In this document: positions 50,627 to 61,932 of the stretch, one piece after another | Layout: the number at the start of each line of letters is the position of its first letter | How positions within the stretch are numbered: the stretch's first letter is position 1 | Assembly (NCBI RefSeq): GCF_020382885.2 | Contig: NC_058493.1 | Location: 19,128,999 to 19,192,998, forward strand | Reading direction: 5' to 3' | Source: Scatophagus argus | Taxonomy: Eukaryota > Chordata > Actinopteri > Scatophagidae | Length of the DNA: 64,000 bases | Program-made: the position numbers and the translations under genes | The notes under the pieces: generated by a model | What the model was told of the DNA's origin: nothing | Database searches by the model: none | Seen by the model: the letters and a program-made list of their open reading frames with translations, nothing else

Positions 50627-53600
50627 ATGCTGTCTAAAATGATTTCAGCTGTGTGTTTGGCACTGTGGATCAGTTCATGTGCCATCACCACAGCTGAGGA
50701 TTTATATATGACCAGAGCACTGAAGCTGATGTCTGAAACCCCACTCATTGATGGGTAAGTGGAACTTCTTTTGCATGAAGTAAAATGTGTTTTGCATGAT
50801 GGCTTTTCATGATGTTATCTGCTATTTGCCAGAAGTTATTCCAGAAGTTTTACTTCTGGAAGAACTTCTGGAATTTCTGTGCTAATCATAACAAACCGGC
50901 AGTTTTCATCCCTGCTAAACAATCACAGTCCGTGATGAAAGGGGCTGTGTGAGTGTGTGTGTGACCTTTCACTTTCTGATCTTTCAGCCATAATGACCTG
51001 CCTTGGCAACTTCGAAAGCAATTCAACAATGAGCTCAACAAAGTGGACCTTAACACACTTGAAACAACTCACACCAACATCCCTAAGATCAAGGATGGAC
51101 GACTGGGAGCTCAGGTACACACATGACAGAATGTACTGGGAACTGGGAAATTAGAGGAAACCGCCCTCTCAAGGTCAAGGGGTTCGTGATCTGCTGAGCC
51201 CCATGTTTTGTCTCCAGAACAGATTCCATCTGACAGTTTTTCTCAAAGAAACCATTCACCCTAAAAGCCGAAAATACATGTTTTCCCTCTTATCCTATTT
51301 ATCCATCTAGATTATTTTGGTGTGAGCGACCAGGTTTTGTTGATACTGGCTCTAGAGATGTCTGCCTTCTCTTGTATGTAGTTTAACTAAACGGTGCTTT
51401 GCTCATGCTGCTGAAAAACTCACTATCAGTGTTACTTTCCAGAAATCACAACCCAGTTACTCAACATAATCCACAGAGATTGTGGTGACCAGCTTCATGG
51501 AGGAACTACAGTATATTCTAAGTGTGCATCTACTGATGAACAGGAGGCTAACTAAGCTAGCTCTGCCGAGGATTACATTTACTTTTGATGCTTTAAGTAT
51601 GTTTCACAGCTAAAACACCAGCACCAGTAAAATGTTACATAAAAACTCTTAAGGAATACCAATACTTGTAACAAAGTATATTTTACATTGTGATATTTCT
51701 GCTTTTACTCAAGTGTTTGAATACTAATGCTTATACTCAGTGCTCTGAGTTGAAACATTCTGAGAGAGAAAATTTGGATAATTGAGATCGTGCACATGTA
51801 TCAGTCAGATTTATCTGTGGCACAGTCTAATATCTGTATTATATTATTATATAATTATGTTAATATAATTATTCATAATATTACAATTATACACCTCACT
51901 GAGAATTTGGTGCCACTCTTGATAAATCTCCTGCCTACCTTGTAAAATGCTTTCTCTCTTTTCAAATACACAATAGATTGTCGCAAAGTTCAGAAAATTG
52001 CCATTCCATAAGGGAAAAAAAAATATTTATATTGAATGGAATTGTCTAGAATAGAAACAAGAGGTTGATTTATTCTGTGTCTTATCTTAGCATACATAAT
52101 ATCATACCAGCAAGAATTGACTTAGCTGTTCCCTAAACTTTCCTTGGATGCACAGCTGTGCTTGTAATTCATATGTTATGCTTGTTTCTCTTTCAGTTCT
52201 GGTCAGCTTACGTTCCCTGTGATACTCAGTACAAAGACGCTGTCCGACAAACACTGGAGCAGATAGATGTCGTTCACAGGATGTGTCAGAAATACCCAGA
52301 AACCTTCATGTTTGCTGCCAGTAGTGAAGGTGAGTGTGGGGTTTTCAGAGACATTTAAGTGGCATATCTACCCTGTCCATACCTGCCTCTGCTTTCCTGT
52401 CTGAATCACCAATCATCTCTCATGTCTGTGCTGCACAGACATCATGAAGGCCTTCAGCATGAAGAAGACGGCCAGTCTGATCGGGGTAGAGGGGGGTCAC
52501 TCCATCGACAGCAGTCTGGGTACCCTGCGCACCATGTACCAGCTAGGAGTCCGCTACCTCACACTGACACACTCCTGCACCACACCTTGGTGAGAGCCAG
52601 CAGCAGATTTATGCCAATGAACACACAGTAATACAAGTGTCACACAGGTGTTTGTGCATGTAGTGTGGATAGTGGTGGAGGACATATCGAGATACTTTCA
52701 CATACTTAAAAGTACCAATACCACACTTTAAAGTCCTGTATTGTAAATGTAGAAGTTGAAGCAATCAGAAGAATTTCTCCCACGCTCTGATATGTAACCA
52801 GCTTTTTATTGTTAGAGTTGGTTAAGGTGGAGTTTAAAAAGTTTAAACTATTACGTTATGGCAGCAATTAATGATTGATTCATCTGTTGATTATTTTCTT
52901 GATTCAGAAAAAAAATGAGAGATGCCCATCACAGTGACCAAAACCAAAGTGATGCCTTCCAGCTGCTTGTTTTGTTAGTCAGACCTCAAAATGGTTCAAT
53001 TCACTTTAACTTAAGACAAGAAAAGGCCACAAATCCTCACTTGTGAGAAGCTGTTTTGTGTTTATACAGCGAGATGACTGAAAACAACTAATCAGCTATC
53101 AAAATAGTTTTTATCTTCTCTTGACTGACTAATCATTTTGTTGGGTAGTTTTATCTATAGCAGTGTGTCACACTCTAGAAGTTCTTCCTTTGTTTTCTGT
53201 GCAAAATCTTTATTTGTATAGTAGCTATTGCTGTCAAAATAACTCAGTGGAGTAAAAACCAAAAAGACAGACACACACGTATCATAAACAGATACATGAG
53301 GGGAAGAGCTGTACAGACATACAAAAACTGCTTTCAAAATAAAAGCTAATTTTCCTTAAATTACACATAAATGATGAACCGTTTCTCTTTCTTGCTAAAA
53401 TGTCTAATTACTGATACTTGTGTAGAAGTAACAACATAAAGAGTCCTGACTACACCCTGGAGACAGTCTTTGTTAGACCACACAGTTAGGAAGAATGCAA
53501 GCTTTACTTTCTGACGGTCACCAGAGCTTTCAGTGAGGCTCTGTTGTATATGTTGTATCTAGAGGTTTGTCTTGTGGGGAGTACGGGGGATTCCTGCAGG

Positions 53601-56600
53601 CCTTTCCGGGCAGCAGTATCAGATACTGTGGAAAAGCTGGTTTGGCACTGAAATGTTTTACCTCATAACGGAACTATGCAGCTTCAGTGAGGACCTCAGC
53701 TGGCTAAACCCACTGGGACTGTAGATGGTGGAGAGGAAATATTCTGAACTATTTTTAAGGAAATTTTTTAAAAAATGTCTCTTGCAGATGTCCATACAAC
53801 CACCTTGCTTATTTGGTCTGTCTGAGTTCAGTTTTTATAATAATATCAAATCGCCGTGTAAAAAATGTAACCTTAGAATCATCAACTTTACAGGTAAATA
53901 AAGTCTGAAAGAGCACTTAAATGTAGTATGACTTTTTCACGGTGCCTGTGCTTTCTCTTGTCAGGGCTGATAACTGGCGTGTTGATGAGGGAACAGAGCC
54001 ATCTGAACACAATGGCCTGTCTCCATTTGGCAAGGTCAGTGTACAGGCAGGGATGAGCACATTTCATCATTCATAATCTATAATAAGTTACAGATTAGTG
54101 TCTTAAAATTGGCTTAGTGTTTTATCCAACTTTATGACAGGCATAATGAAACATTGTTTCCAAGATACAAACTCACACTATTGAAATGATACCAAAGGTG
54201 TTTCAGCAATTAAAGTAACAACATACTGCTGTTAAAACAGCAATAAAAGGTTACAATTTTTATACTGTTTGCATCCTGAGACAGAGTGCTGAATCAAAGT
54301 AGTTTTAATTTGGCGTTTTCTTTTAATGCTCATCAACAGAAAAACTTTAAGATCATACATTATATATTAATGTATGATCTATCACATATTAATCACACTG
54401 CTTGTGACAACAGCAACTAATTGTGGAAATGAACCGCCTGGGGATGCTCATCGACCTGGCCCATGTGACCGTAGCAGTGATGAACCAGGTGCTGGACATA
54501 TCTGAGGCCCCCGTCATCTTCAGCCATTCCTCCGCCTACAGTGTCTGTCAACACAAGAGGAACGTCCCCGATGATGTTCTCAAGAAAGTGGTGAGTGTGT
54601 ATGTGTGCGTTATGATGCTTCACTTCAGTAGAAGAACCAAAACATGAATGTAAAAAGACTCCAGTGCAAATGACAGAGAGGTTTTAATAGCAAAATGTAA
54701 ACACAACTCATTATGTACAAAAATTGGCTCCCGTGAGTATGGTTACACATGACATTATTAGATGTCATATACATTGGGGTACTTTCATCCAGTTGTTGCC
54801 AGCCTAGAGGTTCAGACATGCTCCCAGATGGACACATACAAAGACTGCTGTGGACACCACAGAGACGTAGTAAAGCTGTTTGTACTGCTTTCTGGAGTGC
54901 TTGGGGGATGCATTCCACACGTGCAGACGCATTGCAGCTTGTAGAAAAAAAAAAATGGAGCCACGGCAACTCTGGTCTCTAAAAAGTGGAGGCGTGTGAA
55001 CGTCCTCACTGACCCTACACATTCATCTTGTAGCGGGGAAGGGATTGTGAGATGGAAAAGGGAAAGAATAACAAAATAGTTAAATGAAACAATCTGAGCA
55101 GTTTTACAATCTAAATGTTTCAAACAACTCACAGATGTCTGAAACAACACTGAGCATTAGTCAAAAATGCTGGGAACAATCAGCATGAACAATATGCATA
55201 TGTTACTTTTTATTTTTAATCTCTGGGGTAGAGAAAAAAACAGAAAATACTCAAAACTGTGAGTAAAACTGTGTTTAAGTTGAGATTTGACTAGTAGCAG
55301 TAAAATGAACAACCTACTCCAGCTGTTACAAAACATATCTTACCTTTGTTGCTTTTTATCTCAAAATACACACCCCTTTAAATTGTCTTTATTGCACCAA
55401 AGGGCTGTACGCTGGCAATCAGCATGTTGTGTGCAGGCCATCTGATAAAAACATGTCTCCAGTACAGGCAATATAGCACTAAACGTGAGGGGCATTATGC
55501 CGAAAAGGATAATAAAGTAACTCAGCCAGGAGACGTGCACTAAAGCGATCTGATAAGAAAGCAGAGGTCAGCGCCCCCACTTACATTCTTTTTGTGAATT
55601 TGAATGCATCTCTCACCTATAGATCAGAGATTCTAAGTCAGTAAGTGTCTCACCTGTCCCTTGATATCCTGTCTGTCTCTCCAGAAAGAAAAAAAAGGGA
55701 TCGTCATGGTGAACTTCTACAATGACTATGTGACCTGCAGCAAGACGGCCAAGATCTCTGATGTGGCCGGTAAAACTGCTGTTGTGACAGCTGCCATAAA
55801 CTTGGTTGAATATTAACAGTTATCATTCTTTCTTTGTCCATCCACTTTATCCTCGTGTTGCTTCTGCTACTCTCATCATAGATCACTTTGACCATATAAA
55901 GAAAGTGGCCGGGGTGGACATCATTGGTTTCGGTGGAGATTATGATGGTGTTACAAGGTGAGTACAAAACATTCAAATACTGATTCAAACATACAGGAAG
56001 TCTCTGGAAAACTGTGCTGAAATGGTAAATGGACACACACACACAAAAAAAAAAAGCAAATTCTAAGAAGTAAAATCTCTTTCTCAGACTACCAGAGGGT
56101 CTGGAGGACGTGTCCAAGGTTCCCAACGTGGTAGCTGAACTGCTGAGGAGAGGATGGACTGATCTGGAAGTTAAAGCTGCTCTGGGAAACAACCTCCTCC
56201 GAGTCTTTAGAGCGGTTGAGGCGGTGAGGAATGAGCGCACACACACACTGCTTGCTTGACTGCTGTGTTTTGTTTGGCATATCAGCGCAAAGCACAAATA
56301 GTTCTTGACTTTGCACTCAAAGGGGAACTCCACTGAATTAACAGACAGCCTCTGTTACAATCTGGGAGTTGAACAGATGTGAATGTAAACCAAACAGGGA
56401 GGATATTACGCAACACTTGTGTCACAGACTGTGAGACAGACCATGGAGAATGCAAACATTCCCATCATCTGAGAAGTCACAGCAGTTGTGTGATTGCAGA
56501 GATGGCCAATTTGAGGGTTAAAAATCCTTTGACTGTAAAACACTACCTCCATTTAATATAGGCTTCATAACAGTGGATTCTGTCTTCTGTAAATTTACTT

Positions 56601-56934
56601 AAGTAGCTTTTTCATATTATAGTGCTTGGCAGGAAGGATCTTAACATGTCTTCCACCACTGCTAGCAGCTAATTCAGTATAACCCTCCATGAAGAGGCAC
56701 CAAAATGGGGGAAAAAAAACAAAAAACAATTATTTATTTATTTTTTTAATTTTGCTGTGCCAGGTCCGTGACTCCAAAGTGCATAGTGCCATACCGGATG
56801 ATGTTCCTATTCCATACAATGAGGTGGTAAACCCGTGCAGGACGAGCTACGGTTACCACAACGCCGGAGCCGCCCATTCACTCAGCACGCTGGCCCTTCT
56901 GCTCGCACTGACTATATGGCTCTTATCTCATTAG
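50627..56934 (+). CDS. dpep1: Membrane dipeptidase 1 (renal dipeptidase), zinc-dependent, GPI-anchored
   Basis: Hydrolyses dipeptides, including Cys-Gly from glutathione breakdown, and converts leukotriene D4 to E4 at the cell surface. Ten coding exons: 50627-50754, 50988-51114, 52197-52329, 52439-52589, 53965-54034, 54414-54590, 55685-55769, 55882-55957, 56088-56223 and 56764-56934. All are GT-AG with matching phases, giving 417 residues (human 411). Signal peptide is about 1-23; a second Met at residue 5 could also start it. Metal ligands are all present: H44 and D46 in DGHNDLPW, E147 in VEGGHSID, H220 in IDLAHV and H241 in FSHSSAYS; D312 lies in FGGDYDG. The tail (about 403-415) is hydrophobic, fitting a GPI signal. 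An AATAAA is at 56995. Dpep2/3 paralogues are possible, but tail [11 protein letters not shown] and synteny favour dpep1. Confidence 0.95.
50839..50861. repeat. Hairpin of heat-shock-element-like units in dpep1 intron 1
   Basis: TTCCAGAAGT and ACTTCTGGAA form a perfect 10-bp inverted repeat with a 3-base loop. Just after it, GAACTTCTGGAA adds a third TTCnnGAA unit. Confidence 0.75.
51225..51560 (+). repeat. Teleost interspersed repeat G (dpep1 intron 2)
   Basis: GGCTCTAGAGATGTCTGCCT, TTGTATGTAGTTTAACTAAA, TTACTTTCCAGAAATCACAA, CCCAGTTACTCAACATAATC and GACCAGCTTCATGGAGGAAC occur in the order of a common fish repeat. Confidence 0.65.
51590..51740 (+). repeat. Teleost repeat, fragment related to the AAGTAC family
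   Basis: TTTTGATGCTTTAAGTATG, ACATTGTGATATTTCTGC and TTTTACTCAAGTGTTTGAAT. Pattern recognition only. Confidence 0.45.
52690..52800 (+). repeat. Teleost repeat, AAGTAC family fragment
   Basis: TTAAAAGTACCAATACCACA followed by AAAGTCCTGTATTGTAAATG. Confidence 0.5.
52860..53150 (+). repeat. Teleost interspersed repeat H
   Basis: ATTAATGATTGATTCATCTG, AGATGCCCATCACAGTGACC, GTGATGCCTTCCAGCTGCTT and AACAACTAATCAGCTATCAA match a widespread fish repeat with ATTGATT-type ends. Confidence 0.6.
54280..54345 (+). repeat. Teleost interspersed repeat C, copy 2 fragment
   Basis: GCTGAATCAAAGTAGTTTTA, ATTTGGCGTTTTC and GCTCATCAACAGAAAAAC parallel 22795-22850. Confidence 0.55.
54350..54380. repeat. Perfect inverted repeat, 13-bp arms, 5-base loop
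   Basis: AGATCATACATTA (54350-54362) and TAATGTATGATCT (54368-54380) are exact reverse complements, 33 bases before dpep1 exon 6. Confidence 0.9.
54591..55684 (+). other. dpep1 intron 6
   Basis: A phase 0 intron of about 1.1 kb from GTGAGT to CTCCAG. Small open frames on both strands look random, and no repeat was named. Confidence 0.8.
56224..56763 (+). other. dpep1 intron 9
   Basis: A phase 0 intron from GTGAGG to GTGCCAG. It has no coding content. Confidence 0.8.
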
Positions 56935-56994
56935 CAGCTTCACAGGTCGCTTATCACAGCAGCTGCTTGTGTGTAGAGTTTGTCTGTGACTTCT

Positions 56995-57000
56995 AATAAA
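56995..57000 (+). terminator. dpep1 polyadenylation signal
   Basis: AATAAA 60 bases after the dpep1 stop codon. Confidence 0.75.
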
Positions 57001-58816
57001 ATGTGATAACCTCTCTTAGTAGTTGCAGTTTGCTGTTTATAACGGCTTGGTAATGTTCACTTAACCGCAGGTTAACTATAAAAAAAGACAAACAAACAGC
57101 AAATTTGCCAGTTTTCATAATAAGAAATACAGCAGCAGAGTGAACATCATGACAGTTGAGCTTACTGAACTCACCTGGCAGAAAGAGGCTGCTGTGGCAC
57201 ACACACACACACTCAGATATCAGTATATTCACATTTTCACAAGACAATATGGTACGTGTCCATATTTCTATGAGAACAGCTCCATCTAGTGTTCTGACAG
57301 TGTAACACCTAGAACATGCAAAACATTCCCTAATTGGAATTTAATTTACTTTTTAGTAGAAAAATGTGACATGATTTAACTCTGAAGTGGTGGCACAATA
57401 ACAGAGATAATGAAAAAGTCAATATTTTTTTAGCTACTAAGGTTTGCATTTGACAAGGACACAGAAAGGTAAACACGCAGTCTAAGAGAGTTTCAACACC
57501 AAAAAATGGCAACAAGCGTTCTTCAGATCATCTGTAGGACCTTCAGTCAATACAAAAGCACCTTTGCTTGGTCGCTGAAGGTGAAATTATGAATGGATTA
57601 TTACACAACAGCATCTCCTGAAGGCCATTTCATTTGTGTTTTTCTCACATGCACACCTTGAAAAGTTTAGCATCCTTTCATCCAAAGTGCCAAGATCCAA
57701 CAGGCAGAACGTTCTCACTGTTTAACATTAAATAATAAATAGTTAACAAAAAAAAAAACAAACATCAAAACAGGATATCAGGATATCAGGCAGTCATCGT
57801 GAGAAATATCCGATTATCCGCCTTCCAGTTAAGGTTGGTCCTGTCGGGAGCCTTGAAATCACAGTTAAGGGTTAGGGTTAGGGTCATAACTAAAATAACT
57901 AAAATAACAAAACTCATAGTCTTTGCTAGACTAAGGGTGTTTAACAGTTTGTCTGTCAGCTGCATTGGTTTAATTATAATTATAAATTGCAACCTAACAA
58001 AGTGTTTTAAAGAGTAAACAAACTGGTCAGCTACAAATTCACTATCATGTGGCTGGTTCTATGTTGTGACACATTTTACCTCGATAAATAAACTGCAGCT
58101 CTTGCGATTTGAATATTGCACTTGGCCAAACTGCGATTTCAATTAAATTTCGATTAAGTATTCAGCCACACTTCTGAGTGAAACATTTCGATTAAAAATG
58201 CCAGAATCCAATCCATCATCATATCCAATGACTAGTGCATCGTTTAGCGCCCTCTGGTGTCCTCTCAGCACTGAGACACTGCTGGTGTCAGATGGACAGA
58301 CTTAATGAAAAGTGCATGAGATACTGATAAATGGACAAAGTGCTGCCGCTCACATGATCGACAGAGGCTGGTGAAACTGGAGTCTGACAATTTCCAGTTC
58401 CACGCGGAGGAGAGCAGCAGGCATGAAGACTGCAATCATTTTTTAAAAAAAATATGCCACACAAAAGACAAACATAACACAAAAATGTTCATACGGGACA
58501 ACTCGCAAAGGTTTGGAAGACGAAAAAAACTGTTTTTTCAGTGTGTCACTTGAATTCACATAAGAAAATGCTACAGTACAGTAACGGCTTAGAGCGTAAA
58601 ATATGACAAGAAAAGACTGATCTCTCCCTGAAAGGTAACAGACTTGGAGCCATTGGCTTAAAGAGAACTGTACTCAAGCTGAGGTCAGTCCTTCAGCTGA
58701 GTCATGAGCACATGGACAATAAGTTAAATTATTGGATGATGGCAAAATGTCTGCAGAGGTATGTCTAAAACAAGGGGGGAGGATAATCCTCTTCAGTCTG
58801 TTCAGAGGAGGATGAG
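57001..58816. other. Intergenic region between dpep1 and slc22a31 (about 1.8 kb, convergent genes)
   Basis: Contains a short telomere-like run at 57865-57883 and a doubled GGATATCA word near 57773-57788. No gene was seen. Confidence 0.65.
57865..57883 (+). repeat. Short telomere-like repeat
   Basis: TTAAGGGTTAGGGTTAGGG: one imperfect and two perfect vertebrate telomere units. Confidence 0.8.
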
Positions 58817-61800
58817 TTAAGACACAACCTCTCTCAGCGTCTCACTCTCTTGTCCCTGTGTTTCACTGTCCGACAGCAGAGGCGAATGACTTGGCACGGC
58901 GATCCTATAAGGCAAATTATCTTTAGTCAACATCTTCCTGGTGGCGGAGACCAAGCGGGAATAGTTATCAGGGTTGTACTCTGACAGAGGGGGCCGGGTG
59001 CGCAGTAACGGCAGGCTGTCCCTGTCGGGCCGGGACAGGAAGAGAGGAGGCCGGCGCTGCCTCTCGCCCTCCTTCAGGGAGTCTGGGAGAGGCTTGCGTT
59101 TGCTTTCAGGTAAGAGCATTATGCAGAGGACGGAGAGGACAGCGAAAGAAGCGAAGATGACGTGGTGGAGGAAGTAGCCGCCGTTATTCTGGAGTTCCAT
59201 CAGGGAGGAAGCGGCCATGCCAACACAACCTGCCGCCAGCACAAGGCCAAGGCAGCCACCTCTGACACAGAGAGGGAAGATGAGCAGGAAAAGGAGAACA
59301 AAAAAAAAATCATAAGGGGTGTTTTTGTTTTTTCTTTTTCCTGACCTTGCCCACTGCATTCAACAGCCATAAACCTATTTGTTCGCACAGAATAAATCGC
59401 AGGAAATGGGTCACAAATACGTGTTCTTAAAAAGGTGAAACAATTTCCTTAAACATCACGGAACAGGTAGAAACTGTGCTTTTGTAAGGAACTATTTTAA
59501 GCAGCGTATTAATATGCATTTAAAAGAGGCTGCAGCCATCTCTGGCTACTCGGGAAATACTTCTCAGCTGGATTAATTCCTTGTTCATTTTTTTTTTTTT
59601 GACAATATGACAAACACGGCGACAGCCTCGTCACACTTACCGAACTACAGTCGGCATCACCTCACAGGCGAAGAACACACTGAGCATGGCGAGAGCCTGA
59701 GAGAACAGCAGACCCATGACGGAGAGCAGCAACACCAGGCCACCATGCAGGTCTGACACATAAAAGGACAACTTATTCAGTTCATGTGCAAAAACTACAA
59801 CCGCAGCACCATTTACAGCAGAGATAATCAACATCTTCTATGACGTCAACCCCACCGTCAAACTTGCAAACAGCATAATCGTTTTACTTTGTGGGGCATG
59901 TGGGAAGCTCCAAATGAATTAAATGCATATCAAATCCCATGTTGGGTCCTGATGTCACAGATCTCGTGTTTCTTTCATATCTAAACCTGCACAAAAATGA
60001 TCCGTCACATTTCCAAGCTTAAACAATTAATAAATATTGTATCATAACCCCAAACTCGGAGTTCATGAACAGGCAACAATCAGTATTGTTTTACAGTCTA
60101 CAGGGGATAAAATTAAACTAAAAACTTTTTTTTTACATTTTTTTTTTAAATTTATGCTTAAGTTCCTCTACTCCAAAATGTTGAGAAATAAGTTTATTGT
60201 AACATTTTTGAGTTGTAAATTTCACTCGTTTTTCGTTCCACTTCAAGGAACAAAATACTGCCAGTGATCCCCTGTGATGCTCATAAATTTAAAAAAAATT
60301 AAGCTGATCATCTGGAAACGCATTCATTAAAAATACTCAACGCAGAGGTTGATGGAGGATGAATTTTGGGGCACGAATGTTTTTTTAAAGTAAACCGATA
60401 TTCATAAAGAAAAGACGTGTTTGTAACGTACACTGAGTGAGAGCCAGCAGCAACAGCGACGACAGTCCCGTGACGATAGCAGACAGCAGAAGCATACCAC
60501 GCCGACCAAAATGATTAACGGACAAGCAGATGAAGACGAGGGCCAGTGCTCCGGTCGTCGCTCGGAGGAAGTAGCTGAAGTAGAAGTTGGTGGAATAGCT
60601 GTGCAGGTTTCTGGTGAAACAGTACTGGATTCCTGTTCCTATAAAGCTGCAGGAGAGGCCGCACACATCTATGAAACCCAACAATTTGCATCTCATTTGT
60701 ATTGCGAAATGTCAAGTCAAGTCAGGACGGGTGAAAGACGCTTCCTCACACGATAAAAACTCACAGCGTGAAGCTGAGGATGAGGCAGTTCTTCCAGATA
60801 ACATGAGTCCGACGAAGCTCCAAAACAGAAAAGTACCTTGGCTGACAGTCTTCACCGTACGCTGTATCCATCTCTACAGATAGACAAAACAAACATATCT
60901 GAAGAAACGTACACCCAAAGAACCAATATTTTCTGGCAAGGTGCAAATCAGTAGGGTTTAGCTAAGAGTCAAAATCTCTCTGTTATAAATTCTACTAATG
61001 GCTGCCATGAGTATTTTAATTGCGATGAATCACTATCTGGATTCAGTGAGACCACAATGAGTGCAAACAGCATACTGACGGAGCCTGAATTTATCAAGAA
61101 GTCATGTGATGGCTCATTTGACACACTCTTTCTTTCTACTTCAGCTAAGTACAGGTGTAGTCCAGGACGCCCAGGCAGCACTGCTGGGTGTGTGACAGTA
61201 CCTGACAGCAGGGTTTCCCCGGGGTAGATTTCATCTTGCATATAAACACCGTTTCTGGTGGAGAATTCCTGCAGGCTCCTCTTCGCCTGGAGGATCTGAG
61301 CTGTGGCCAGCAACCAGCGAGGAGACTCAGGAAAAACCGACTCACAGCTGAGAGGAAACAACTCCATTATCATATCTCAGAGACAACGTCAACACAGTGA
61401 AAAGATGAAGGCACGCACAAACTATTTCCTGGTACAATTTCTTGGCAAGCTGTCCTCAGTTGTTCCAACGTCTCTTTTGTAAAAGCAATTTTGTTCTCAA
61501 TGAGACTTCCTCGTTAAGTAACTAAAGAAAACTTGGTGCTGTGTTCGCAACAATTTTCACATTAGAATTGTATTTGTTTAAATATATGCACAGACGAATT
61601 TAGGTGTGGCTGTTAGAAGGAGCTTGAAACAGGAGCATCTCAAACAGGAACAGATGTCTTATGTCCCAACGTGAGACAGGTACACCGTAAAATAATAAAG
61701 TGCCCTTAATGCCTCACCAAATACATTCCAACAACACACCCCACATACTGCCATATGACTCACCACCAATAGGAAAGCAGCAGGAGCAGAGGCAAAGTGG

Positions 61801-61932
61801 CCACAGCCTGGAGAATGGGCCAATCACGGCACAGAACAGCGATGCCTGGCAATAGCAGCTCTGCAAACACGGCGAAGCCGGCGCTGACCATGGCAACGAT
61901 GAGACGGTGGGGAGGGTCACACAGCTCCAACC
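58817..61932 (-). CDS. slc22a31: SLC22 family organic-ion transporter, probably slc22a31, C-terminal part
   Basis: A major-facilitator-superfamily membrane transporter; its substrate is unknown. Six coding exons on the minus strand, all GT-AG with consistent phases: 61932-61764, 61347-61202, 60873-60765, 60646-60432, 59752-59641 and 59261-58817. They give about 398 residues to the stop. Exon lengths of 169, 109 and 215 bases are usual for SLC22 genes. Motifs include PESPRWLLA after the sixth helix, the LELRRTHVIWKN cytosolic segment, VNHFGRRGM in the second half, CEVMPTVVRGG before helix 11, and LLPESKRKPLPDSL at the end. A tail of about 85 residues rich in Ser, Arg and Pro follows. The first exons (first extracellular loop and helices 1-3) were not found up to 64000 and probably lie beyond the window. 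The name rests on synteny with DPEP1 in mammals; another SLC22 member is possible. Confidence 0.88.
59262..59640 (-). other. slc22a31 last intron
   Basis: A phase 2 intron on the minus strand, GTAAGT to TGTGTCAG. It has no coding content. Confidence 0.8.
59753..60431 (-). other. slc22a31 intron
   Basis: A phase 1 intron, GTACGT to ATGTGTCAG on the minus strand. AT-rich, with T runs near 60127-60147. Confidence 0.8.
61348..61763 (-). other. slc22a31 intron
   Basis: A phase 2 intron, GTGAGT to CCTCTCAG on the minus strand. Nothing else was seen in it. Confidence 0.8.

Larger units (their letters stand above)
51115..52196 (+). other. dpep1 intron 2
   Basis: A phase 0 intron of about 1.1 kb. 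It is filled largely by two fish repeats, 51225-51560 and 51590-51740. Confidence 0.8.
52590..53964 (+). other. dpep1 intron 4
   Basis: A phase 2 intron of about 1.4 kb that splits the Trp codon of TTPWADNW. It carries repeat fragments at 52690-52800 and 52860-53150. Confidence 0.8.
54035..54413 (+). other. dpep1 intron 5
   Basis: A phase 0 intron. It contains a fragment of repeat C (54280-54345) and a perfect palindrome at 54350-54380, about 30 bases before the acceptor. Confidence 0.8.

Noticed and set aside
55704-56333. 209-codon open frame on the minus strand
   Set aside because: Antisense shadow of dpep1 exons 7-9; it exists because those exons constrain the sequence.
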